Below are positions 39,600 to 47,195 of a stretch of DNA of 64,000 nucleotides, in pieces. The notes beneath the pieces are model-generated. The model did not search any database, was not told the DNA's origin, and saw only the letters and a list, made by a program, of their open reading frames with translations. The position numbers and the translations under genes were made by a program. Source of the stretch: Enterobacter huaxiensis. GTDB lineage: Bacteria; Pseudomonadota; Gammaproteobacteria; Enterobacterales; Enterobacteriaceae. Position 1 is the first letter of the stretch. Every line of letters starts with the position of its first letter. The stretch spans positions 4,836,001 through 4,900,000 of the forward strand of contig NZ_CP043342.1 in assembly GCF_003594935.2 (NCBI RefSeq), read 5' to 3'.

Positions 39600-41659
39600 A
39601 TCTCTCCGCTCTCGTTTACGCTCTTCCCTTTCACGATAAAATAGTTCGACTTATCAATATTCCCCACTACCGCATCGTCATACATACCGGGCTGCGTACG
39701 TACCGATTTATTGCCGGTAAACACGCCCTGCGTTGATGCATCACCATACGGGCTTGGCCGGAAGATAAAGTTAAAGCGCAGGTTGTCCACCGCGACGTTA
39801 TTCGCCACCACCAGCGCACCCGGGTTGAAGTTATCGGTGAAACCGTCCAGATGGTTGCCAATGGCTTTGCTGTTGCGAACCTCGTGCGCCACCGGCTGCC
39901 CTTCACCGCCAAGCTTAAAACCGTTGCTGGTGTTGTTGCGGGCAATGGAATTCTCGATCGTCACAACGCCATTGGCTCCGTCCTCGATCTTGTTGAACAG
40001 GTCAAAACCATCGTCGATATTGTCATGGGAATAGCAGTTTTCCAGCCGGTTACCCTCTCCCACGCGCATTTTGACGGCAAAGCCATCGGCGTTGATTTTT
40101 CCCGGATCCTCATTGGCAAAGGATTCAGAATCGATCACCCGGTTGTAGCTGGCCCAGAGCGGTCGGCCGATTTTTTCCGGGGACGAAATCTGGATACCGG
40201 TATCGTCGTTGCGGTATGCCGTAACGTTTTCAATCAGGTTGTGGCTGCCCTGGATCCGCAAGCTTTTGTCTGTTATCTCAATCCCTTTAATGTGCCAGTA
40301 GCCTGCATCCACCAGCAGTCCATGAATAACGGCTTTACCTTCCGCCTGTAGCGACGTGATTTTTTCCGGACTGCCGCTCGCCGTCAGCGGGATTTCACTC
40401 CGGGGATAGTCGCCCGCACTGAGGATAATCTTCCCGCCCGGCGCAATCAGGCCGATCGCGGTGGCTAAGTCCTGCGGAGAAGCCCGTGTTCCCAGTCCGT
40501 CCGCCCTGCCGTCCGGTGAAACGTAGAGCACTGATGTATCTATGCCGCTTACCTTATCAACGCTAAACGCCTGATGAACGGCTTCACCCCGTGCGGGGGT
40601 AAATGTCAGACTAAATGCATTACTCTCGGTCAGGGTGGCGGGAACGCTGTACATCTCTCCGGCGTTGACCGGTTTATCACTCCCGATCACCACTTCATTT
40701 TGTCTGACGCTAAAAACGCCGTCGTAGTTAGCGCGGGCCTGTACCTGATAGCGCGCTGTTGCACTTTTGCCTGCAGAGGCGAGTTGAACAACAGCCGGAA
40801 GAGATTTTGCCTGCCAGGGCTGAGACGCCACCGTATGCGCGGCCGAGGTGGTAAGAGACGCATCCGATACGGTGATTTTGGCATTACGCGAAGCGAAGAA
40901 GCCCACGTAGTAACGATCCGGATTCTGCACGGAAATCAGGTCAGCACGCGGAACGCTTTTGCTCACCCAGGCCTCGCTGCCCGCAGGTGCCCAGGCGGTG
41001 ATAAACCCGTCATCGGTACGTTCCAGCTTTAAACGGAATGCAGGCGTCTTGCTGATATCTACCTCTTCCTGGTAGCTCTGCTTTTTGATTTCAGCCCCGG
41101 CGTCCCCCCACGGATGCGAAATGCCTTCCCGCGTTATGGCCTGCAGCTTAACACGATGATGGTCCTTTTTATCCTGCGTCATAATGGCGTTCATCACCAG
41201 GTTCGATGCCGCAGGGAACTCCTCGTAACCTTCTTTCAGCGGCTGCTGGCGCGGCACGCCGAGGACATCGCGTACCAGGAGGCCGGCCCCTTCCTGCGCG
41301 GCAGGTTTCGCCCCATTTTCCGGACCAAACTGGTCGACCCGAACGGTGGCCTGTAAAACGAAGTTCTCTTTCGTCGGCAGCTCGGTGTAAAAAAACGTTA
41401 ATCCATCGTGCGAGTTAGCAATCTTGCCGCCCCGGCTCTCCAGCGTGACGGGTTTTGACAGGTCGACCTTATCCTGCGGCGTCAGTTTTTTACCGTCTAC
41501 GGTGACGTCATTCACGCCGATTTTTTCCGCCAGCACGTTTGATGAGAAATTCAGATCGGTTGACTGCCCGAACGCAATGGCTTTCCAGACGGGTTGCTCC
41601 GCGGCCGTGACCGCAAAGGCGCTACACATCATTAGGGACAGAGGTATTTTATAGTTCAT
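39563..41659 (-). CDS. pelX: Periplasmic pectate lyase of family PL9 (PelX-like exopolygalacturonate lyase)
   Basis: A 698-residue precursor. A signal peptide (MNYKIPLSLMMCSAFAVTA) precedes the mature start near AEQPVW. Residues ~30-270 form an N-terminal beta-rich domain, ~290-370 an Ig-like linker, and ~380-690 a right-handed parallel beta-helix. PL9-like catalytic and Ca2+-binding candidates are in DDTGIQIS, ADGFAVKMR (about 523-531) and HDNIDDGFDLFNK (about 544-556). Dickeya PelX, of similar length (about 700), releases disaccharides from polygalacturonate ends in the periplasm; that role is inferred here. Two KdgR-type operators lie upstream. E. coli has no gene here. The C-terminal tail is encoded by a REP repeat. 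Confidence 0.85.
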   Translation of the reverse strand: MNYKIPLSLMMCSAFAVTAAEQPVWKAIAFGQSTDLNFSSNVLAEKIGVNDVTVDGKKLTPQDKVDLSKPVTLESRGGKIANSHDGLTFFYTELPTKENFVLQATVRVDQFGPENGAKPAAQEGAGLLVRDVLGVPRQQPLKEGYEEFPAASNLVMNAIMTQDKKDHHRVKLQAITREGISHPWGDAGAEIKKQSYQEEVDISKTPAFRLKLERTDDGFITAWAPAGSEAWVSKSVPRADLISVQNPDRYYVGFFASRNAKITVSDASLTTSAAHTVASQPWQAKSLPAVVQLASAGKSATARYQVQARANYDGVFSVRQNEVVIGSDKPVNAGEMYSVPATLTESNAFSLTFTPARGEAVHQAFSVDKVSGIDTSVLYVSPDGRADGLGTRASPQDLATAIGLIAPGGKIILSAGDYPRSEIPLTASGSPEKITSLQAEGKAVIHGLLVDAGYWHIKGIEITDKSLRIQGSHNLIENVTAYRNDDTGIQISSPEKIGRPLWASYNRVIDSESFANEDPGKINADGFAVKMRVGEGNRLENCYSHDNIDDGFDLFNKIEDGANGVVTIENSIARNNTSNGFKLGGEGQPVAHEVRNSKAIGNHLDGFTDNFNPGALVVANNVAVDNLRFNFIFRPSPYGDASTQGVFTGNKSVRTQPGMYDDAVVGNIDKSNYFIVKGKSVNESGEILPDGASLITQR

Positions 41660-42003
41660 CTTATTTTCCTGGTTGATAATTGAGCGCCATTATCATCAAG
41701 ATGAAACGGTGTTTCTTTTTCTGATGTCACACAATTGAACAATTAAAACACCGTTTTGTTTTGGTGGGATCTTTATTCATGAACCAAAAAAATAGCTAAG
41801 CTATTGTGTGGGTTAGCGACTTGCCGAAAGAATGCTACTTTCCAGAGAAAAACTGATTTACTCTGCCCCTAAAACTGGCCTCAAATAGCCGTTAACGGCT
41901 GATGTTGGACGTTTTCGCACCACTCCATTTTATGGCGCAAAATATGTAGAATTTTCAACGTCAAAGGGTTTTACTTCTCACTCAAATTACAGTCAGGACG
42001 CGT
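41660..42003. promoter_or_regulatory. Divergent pelX/glmU control region
   Basis: This 344-base AT-rich interval holds both promoters and no gene. On the pelX side are two KdgR-type boxes (listed separately) and a -10-like GATAAT (41687-41692, minus strand). The glmU side (41800-42003) should carry the glmU promoters; a TTATTC...AAAAAATA arrangement near 41770-41797 could be a NagC site but is weak. Confidence 0.55.
41700..41760 (-). promoter_or_regulatory. Two KdgR-type operators upstream of pelX
   Basis: Two copies of a core AAACGGTGTTT lie on opposite strands: ATGAAACGGTGTTTCTT (41701-41717) and, inverted, AATTAAAACACCGTTTTGT (41741-41759). Both fit the KdgR consensus core RAAAYNNYRTTTY exactly. 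KdgR is the 2-keto-3-deoxygluconate-responsive repressor of pectin catabolism genes. The proximal box overlaps the predicted promoter, as expected for repression. Confidence 0.7.
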
Positions 42004-43374
42004 ATGTTGAACAATACGATGAGCGTGGTCATTCTTGCCGCTGGCAAAGGCACCCGCATGTATTCCGATCTTCCGAAGGTGTTGCACACGTTGGCAGGAA
42101 AGCCGATGGTGCAGCACGTCATTGATGCAGCAAATGAATTAGGCGCTCGTCAGGTAAACCTGGTCTATGGCCACGGCGGCGATTTGCTGAAAAAGGCGCT
42201 GTGTGACGACAGGCTCAACTGGGTGCTTCAGGCAGAACAGCTGGGCACTGGCCATGCGATGCAGCAGGCGGCTCCGTTCTTTGCCGATGACGAAGACATT
42301 CTGATGCTCTACGGCGACGTCCCGCTGATCTCCGTTGAAACCCTGGCCCGCCTGCGTGAAGCTAAACCGCAGGGTGGCATTGGCCTTCTCACCGTCGTAC
42401 TGGACGATCCGAGCGGCTATGGCCGCATCACCCGTGAAAACGGCAAGGTGACCGGCATCGTTGAGCACAAAGATGCCAGCGAAGAACAGCGCCAGATCCC
42501 GGAAATTAACACCGGTATCCTGATTGCCAACGGTGCAGACATGAAGCGCTGGCTGTCTCAGCTCAACAACAACAATGCGCAGGGTGAATACTACATCACG
42601 GATATCATTGCGATGGCGTATCACGAAGGGCGTGAAATTGCCGCCGTTCATCCGGCGCGCATCAGCGAAACTGACGGCGTAAACAACCGCCTGCAGCTTT
42701 CCCGACTTGAGCGTATTTATCAGTCCGAGCAGGCAGAAAAGCTGCTGCTGGCAGGCGTGATGCTGCGCGATCCGGCGCGTTTCGATCTTCGCGGCACGCT
42801 GTCCCATGGGCGCGACGTTGAAATTGATACTAACGTTATCGTTGAAGGCAACGTGACGCTGGGCAACCGCGTCAAAATTGGCACCGGCTGCGTGATTAAA
42901 AACAGCGTGATTGGTGACGACTGTGAAATCAGCCCGTACAGCGTGGTGGAAGATGCCCGTCTGGATGCGGCCTGTACCATTGGCCCGTTTGCGCGTCTGC
43001 GCCCGGGCGCCGAGCTGCTGGAAGGCGCTCACGTGGGTAACTTCGTTGAGATGAAAAAAGCGCGCCTGGGTAAAGGCTCTAAAGCCGGTCATTTGACCTA
43101 TCTGGGCGATGCGGAAATTGGCGACAACGTGAACATCGGTGCAGGAACCATTACCTGTAACTACGACGGCGCCAACAAGTTTAAAACCATCATTGGTGAT
43201 GATGTGTTTGTCGGATCTGATACGCAGCTGGTGGCGCCTGTGACGGTCGGCAACGGCGTGACCATTGCCGCCGGCACGACCGTGACGCGCGATGTAGCGG
43301 ATAACGAGCTGGTGCTAAGCCGCGTGCCGCAGATCAACAAGCAGAGCTGGAAGCGCCCGGTGAAGAAAAAGTAA
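42004..43374 (+). CDS. glmU: Bifunctional GlcN-1-P acetyltransferase / GlcNAc-1-P uridylyltransferase
   Basis: A 456-residue cytosolic enzyme, E. coli length, making UDP-GlcNAc for peptidoglycan and LPS. The N-terminal pyrophosphorylase domain (1-~230) has LAAGKGTRMYSDLPKVLH (about 12-29), with YGDVPL holding the metal aspartate. The C-terminal left-handed beta-helix (~250-456) consists of hexapeptide repeats and carries the acetyltransferase site. It is upstream of and probably co-transcribed with glmS. Confidence 0.98.
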   Translation: MLNNTMSVVILAAGKGTRMYSDLPKVLHTLAGKPMVQHVIDAANELGARQVNLVYGHGGDLLKKALCDDRLNWVLQAEQLGTGHAMQQAAPFFADDEDILMLYGDVPLISVETLARLREAKPQGGIGLLTVVLDDPSGYGRITRENGKVTGIVEHKDASEEQRQIPEINTGILIANGADMKRWLSQLNNNNAQGEYYITDIIAMAYHEGREIAAVHPARISETDGVNNRLQLSRLERIYQSEQAEKLLLAGVMLRDPARFDLRGTLSHGRDVEIDTNVIVEGNVTLGNRVKIGTGCVIKNSVIGDDCEISPYSVVEDARLDAACTIGPFARLRPGAELLEGAHVGNFVEMKKARLGKGSKAGHLTYLGDAEIGDNVNIGAGTITCNYDGANKFKTIIGDDVFVGSDTQLVAPVTVGNGVTIAAGTTVTRDVADNELVLSRVPQINKQSWKRPVKKK

Positions 43375-43380
43375 CAACAA

Positions 43381-43449
43381 GGCGGGTGGCGCTACGCTTA
43401 CCCGCCCTACGATTGAGTAGGCCTGATAAGGCGTAGCCGTCATCAGGCA
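43381..43449. repeat. REP-type palindromes between glmU and glmS
   Basis: One unit, GGCGGGTGGCGCTACGCTTA plus CCCGCC, is followed by a divergent unit GCCTGATAAGGCGTAGCCGTCATCAGGC (quoted in part). They lie in the 225-base glmU-glmS spacer, where RNase E processing separates the two messages in E. coli. Confidence 0.75.
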
Positions 43450-43599
43450 AACCCGGGAGAGGAGATAAATATATATCTCCCCCCACAAGCAGTACCCATA
43501 AAAATAACCCCACTCTCTACAAGGCTCGGGGCGCCCGGAAAGGGCAAATACAGGTCAGCGACAACGCAGGCATCATGCCTAAATTCGGAATCTAAAACT

Positions 43600-45429
43600 A
43601 TGTGTGGAATTGTTGGCGCAGTTGCGCAGCGTGATATTGCTGAAATCCTTCTCGAAGGTTTACGTCGTCTGGAATACCGTGGCTACGACTCTGCCGGTCT
43701 GGCGGTGGTCGATGCAGAAGGTCATATGACCCGTCTGCGCCGCCTGGGCAAAGTGCAGATGCTGGCCCAGGCTGCGGAAGACCATCCGCTGCACGGTGGC
43801 ACTGGTATTGCGCACACCCGCTGGGCGACGCACGGCGAACCGTCTGAAGGTAACGCGCACCCGCATGTGTCTGAACACATTGTGGTGGTGCATAACGGCA
43901 TTATTGAAAACCACGAACCGCTGCGCGAAGAGCTGAAAACGCGCGGCTATACCTTCGTCTCAGAAACCGACACCGAAGTGATTGCTCACCTGGTGCATTG
44001 GGAGCTGGAGCAGGGCGGCACGCTGCGTGAAGCGGTGCTGCGCGCTATCCCTCAGCTGCGCGGTGCCTACGGCACGGTGATCATGGATTCCCGCGACCCG
44101 TCCACGCTCCTGGCTGCGCGTTCCGGTAGCCCGATGGTTATCGGTCTGGGTATGGGCGAGAACTTTATCGCCTCCGATCAGCTGGCGCTCCTGCCGGTGA
44201 CCCGCCGCTTCATCTTCCTGGAAGAAGGCGATATCGCAGAAGTAACGCGTCGCAGCGTGACCGTATTCGATACCAAAGGCGAGCAGGTGAAGCGCACTGA
44301 GATCGAATCAAACCTGCAGTACGACGCGGGCGATAAAGGCGCGTACCGTCATTACATGCAGAAAGAGATTTACGAGCAGCCGAACGCCATCAAAAACACC
44401 CTGACCGGGCGCATCAGCCACGGTGAGGTTGATCTGAGCGAGCTGGGTGCAAGCGCGAATGAACTGCTCGGCAAGGTTGAGCATATTCAGATCGTGGCCT
44501 GCGGCACGTCATACAACTCCGGCATGGTGTCTCGCTACTGGTTTGAATCCCTGGCCGGCGTGCCGTGCGACGTGGAAATCGCGTCTGAGTTCCGCTACCG
44601 CAAATCTGCCGTGCGTCGTAACAGCCTGATGATCACCCTTTCCCAGTCTGGCGAAACGGCGGATACCCTGGCGGCGCTGCGTCTGTCAAAAGAGCTGGGC
44701 TACCTGGGTTCACTGGCTATCTGTAACGTGCCGGGTTCATCCCTGGTGCGTGAGTCCGATCTGGCGCTGATGACCAAAGCCGGTACCGAAATCGGCGTGG
44801 CTTCCACCAAAGCCTTTACCACCCAGCTGACCGTTCTGCTGATGCTGGTGGCTAAGCTGGCGCGTCTGAAGGGTCAGGATGCTTCCGTTGAGCACGACAT
44901 CGTTCACGGCCTGCAGGCGCTGCCGAGCCGCATTGAGCAGATGCTGTCTCAGGACAAACGCATTGAAGCGCTGGCGGAAGATTTCTCTGACAAACATCAC
45001 GCGCTGTTCCTTGGCCGTGGGGATCAGTATCCAATTGCGCTGGAAGGCGCGCTGAAGCTGAAAGAGATCTCCTACATCCACGCTGAAGCCTATGCGGCAG
45101 GCGAGCTGAAACACGGCCCGCTGGCGCTGATTGACGCGGATATGCCGGTCATCGTTGTCGCACCTAACAACGAACTGCTGGAAAAACTGAAATCCAACAT
45201 CGAAGAAGTGCGCGCCCGCGGCGGCGTGCTGTACGTCTTCGCGGATAAAGATGCCGGTTTCGTCAGCAACGACAACATGCACATCATCGAGATGCCGCAT
45301 GTGGAAGAGGTCATTGCACCTATCTTCTATACCGTTCCGCTGCAGCTGCTGGCTTATCACGTAGCGCTGATCAAAGGCACCGACGTTGACCAGCCGCGTA
45401 ACCTGGCGAAATCCGTAACCGTCGAATAA
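43600..45429 (+). CDS. glmS: Glutamine-fructose-6-phosphate aminotransferase (isomerizing)
   Basis: A 609-residue enzyme, E. coli length, that makes glucosamine-6-phosphate. The N-terminal nucleophile Cys2 (MCGIVGAV) starts the glutaminase domain (1-~240). Two SIS domains (~285-425, ~455-600) bind the sugar phosphate; the C-terminus DQPRNLAKSVTVE is conserved. In E. coli, sRNAs GlmY/GlmZ activate its translation. The 3' end is the Tn7 target sequence. Confidence 0.98.
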   Translation: MCGIVGAVAQRDIAEILLEGLRRLEYRGYDSAGLAVVDAEGHMTRLRRLGKVQMLAQAAEDHPLHGGTGIAHTRWATHGEPSEGNAHPHVSEHIVVVHNGIIENHEPLREELKTRGYTFVSETDTEVIAHLVHWELEQGGTLREAVLRAIPQLRGAYGTVIMDSRDPSTLLAARSGSPMVIGLGMGENFIASDQLALLPVTRRFIFLEEGDIAEVTRRSVTVFDTKGEQVKRTEIESNLQYDAGDKGAYRHYMQKEIYEQPNAIKNTLTGRISHGEVDLSELGASANELLGKVEHIQIVACGTSYNSGMVSRYWFESLAGVPCDVEIASEFRYRKSAVRRNSLMITLSQSGETADTLAALRLSKELGYLGSLAICNVPGSSLVRESDLALMTKAGTEIGVASTKAFTTQLTVLLMLVAKLARLKGQDASVEHDIVHGLQALPSRIEQMLSQDKRIEALAEDFSDKHHALFLGRGDQYPIALEGALKLKEISYIHAEAYAAGELKHGPLALIDADMPVIVVAPNNELLEKLKSNIEEVRARGGVLYVFADKDAGFVSNDNMHIIEMPHVEEVIAPIFYTVPLQLLAYHVALIKGTDVDQPRNLAKSVTVE

Positions 45430-45455
45430 TACCCTACCTACTGAGGCTGTCTTTT
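45399..45455 (+). other. Chromosomal Tn7 attachment site (attTn7)
   Basis: The last ~30 bases of glmS (GTAACCTGGCGAAATCCGTAACC.., quoted in part) form the conserved TnsD recognition sequence. Tn7 inserts about 25 bases after the stop, near the terminator. No Tn7 ends are visible, so the site looks unoccupied by Tn7. Confidence 0.8.
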
Positions 45456-45472
45456 TAAGACAGCCTTTTTTT
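45444..45472 (+). terminator. glmS terminator
   Basis: Eight-pair stem AGGCTGTC / GACAGCCT with loop TTTTTAA followed by a run of six or more T residues. Confidence 0.92.
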
Positions 45473-45841
45473 ATTCCTTGTTGTTGTAATGATTTATTCT
45501 CCTTTCTGTTATTTTCACATTCCGTTACATATTTCCGGTCCCAAATAGCTTTCTTTCTTTTGCTTAAATAATGATCTATTAAATCGTTGTTTTGAGAAAA
45601 GATATTGATGTTTTCCTAAAAAACAGGCGGGAAAAATTAAATAATGCTTTTTAAATATTATATATTTCTATTCTTAAATTAATGCCATAGCCCCGGTTTA
45701 TTTGATTCAGCTCTCAATAAAAAACGTAATTGGCATGCATTAGACACACGCTGTAATATCGCCATCGCTTTAAAGGATGGTGTGTTTTATTTGGCTACAA
45801 GAATGTAGCTTAAATAAATAATATAATTTATGGAGTGTTCT
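45473..45841 (+). promoter_or_regulatory. AT-rich leader and promoter region of the fimbrial operon
   Basis: A strongly AT-rich interval with no gene. Its composition contrasts with flanking core genes and would favour H-NS silencing (inference). A hairpin GCTACA-AGAA-TGTAGC (45794-45809) lies shortly before the pilin ribosome-binding site. I looked for long inverted repeats of a fimS-type invertible switch and saw none. Confidence 0.5.
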
Positions 45842-46423
45842 ATGAAATTAAACGTCTTAGCCAGTGCGCTGGTTTTATCCTCTACTTTTTTATCAGGTGC
45901 AGCGTTAGCGGCTGACGGTACCGTTCATTTCCGTGGTGAAGTTATTGACTCATCATGTGAAGTGACTTCAGATACTGCCGATCAAACTGTCAACATTGGT
46001 CGCGTTGCCGTTACGACGTTCGCTGGTGTTGATTCAACAGCGTCTGTTAAAGATTTCCACATTCGACTGGATAAATGCCCGGCAACCTATACTCAGGCTG
46101 CAGTGCGTTTTGATGGTACCGAAGATAAGGACACTATTGGTAAAGGTTATCTGTCAATCGGAACCCCGGTTAATGGTGAAACGGGTACTGACGGCCAGTA
46201 CAGCGGCGATGGTCAGGCAATCGCCGCGACAGGTGTAGCGATCAAGCTGTTCAACCTGAGCGATGATACCGCGATCCCTCTTTATAACAATTCTAAATAT
46301 GTTGCCATTACTGACGGTAAAGCAGATATGGGCTTCAAAGCGAAGTTTGTACAGACGCTTGCGGCGGTGACGCCAGGTACTGCTAACGCTGATTCCCAGT
46401 TTACCATCGAATATCTGAAGTAA
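45842..46423 (+). CDS. Major fimbrial subunit (FimA/LpfA-type pilin)
   Basis: A 193-residue precursor. Signal peptide MKLNVLASALVLSSTF..AALA is cleaved near ADGTVHF. The mature pilin has GEVIDSSCEV near its N-terminus and a second cysteine (RLDKCPATY, about 75) forming the conserved pilin disulfide. The C-terminal beta-strand ends FTIEYLK with alternating hydrophobics and a penultimate tyrosine, as chaperones require. A GGAG site six bases before ATG 45842 supports this start; an ATG four codons upstream overlaps that site. First gene of the operon. The precise fimbrial type is uncertain; long polar fimbria-like is my best guess. Confidence 0.88.
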   Translation: MKLNVLASALVLSSTFLSGAALAADGTVHFRGEVIDSSCEVTSDTADQTVNIGRVAVTTFAGVDSTASVKDFHIRLDKCPATYTQAAVRFDGTEDKDTIGKGYLSIGTPVNGETGTDGQYSGDGQAIAATGVAIKLFNLSDDTAIPLYNNSKYVAITDGKADMGFKAKFVQTLAAVTPGTANADSQFTIEYLK

Positions 46424-46494
46424 TCGTCATACTTTGTCCGGAGCCTGCTATCAACTCTCATAACAGGCTCCTTTATGTATTGAAGGATATTAAT

Positions 46495-47178
46495 ATGCCA
46501 GGACGTATAGTAGGTGTGTTATTAGCGTGTTATCTTACCGGTATTTCTACGCTGGCATCCGCAGGGGTCATTATTGGCGGCACCCGAGTGATTTATTTAA
46601 GTGATAAACCTGACGCGACTATTACTATTAAGAATAATGAAGCGACGGTTCCTTATCTTATCCAGACGTGGATCGATCCGTTTAATAATATTCAAACAGC
46701 AAGAAAACCCCCTTTTACCGTTATTCCCCCCGTCTCTCGCCTGGAGGCCGGACAGGAAAAAGTACTGCGTATTATGAAAGTAGAGGGCGAACTCCCTCAG
46801 GATCGTGAGTCAGTGTTCTGGCTGAATATCAAGAACATCCCACCAACCAGTGGAAAACCTAATTCCCTTGAAATCGCAATTAAGACGCGTATTAAGCTCT
46901 TCTGGCGTCCCGCAACGCTGAATATCACTCCTGAACGTGCTGCTTCACGTGTGAAGTGGCACGTTCAGAATCGGCAACTGATTCTGGAAAATCCAACGCC
47001 GCTCTATATCAATGTAATGAATGTGACTGTTGACGGCAAAGATGTGCCGCTAAATATTGTCCCGCCTTTTGAAACCCTACATTTGCCGCTCCCTGAAGGC
47101 GTTAACGGCCGCGCTCTGGTCTGGCGGTTTGTGAATGATTTCGGTGCGATTAGCCAGGATATAAAAGTAGCGCTTTAA
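46495..47178 (+). CDS. Periplasmic fimbrial chaperone (PapD/FimC family)
   Basis: A 227-residue precursor with a signal peptide ending near STLASAG. The two Ig-like domains show chaperone signatures: GGTRVIYLSDKPDATITIKN (A1-B1 strands), RLEAGQEKVLRIMK and RESVFWLNIKNIPP (F1-G1 region with a short loop, FGS type), and IKTRIKLFWRP (domain hinge). It caps pilins by donor-strand complementation and delivers them to the usher. The start follows AAGGA by eight bases; the upstream TTG extension is unlikely. Confidence 0.93.
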   Translation: MPGRIVGVLLACYLTGISTLASAGVIIGGTRVIYLSDKPDATITIKNNEATVPYLIQTWIDPFNNIQTARKPPFTVIPPVSRLEAGQEKVLRIMKVEGELPQDRESVFWLNIKNIPPTSGKPNSLEIAIKTRIKLFWRPATLNITPERAASRVKWHVQNRQLILENPTPLYINVMNVTVDGKDVPLNIVPPFETLHLPLPEGVNGRALVWRFVNDFGAISQDIKVAL

Positions 47179-47195
47179 ACAAAGGATTGTTTTTT

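Noticed and set aside
45473..45841. fimS-like invertible promoter switch for the fimbrial operon
   Set aside because: No pair of inverted repeats long enough, and no tyrosine recombinase gene nearby.
45430..45841. Tn7 insertion at attTn7
   Set aside because: No Tn7 terminal repeats or tns genes; the fimbrial genes lie downstream without transposon boundaries.
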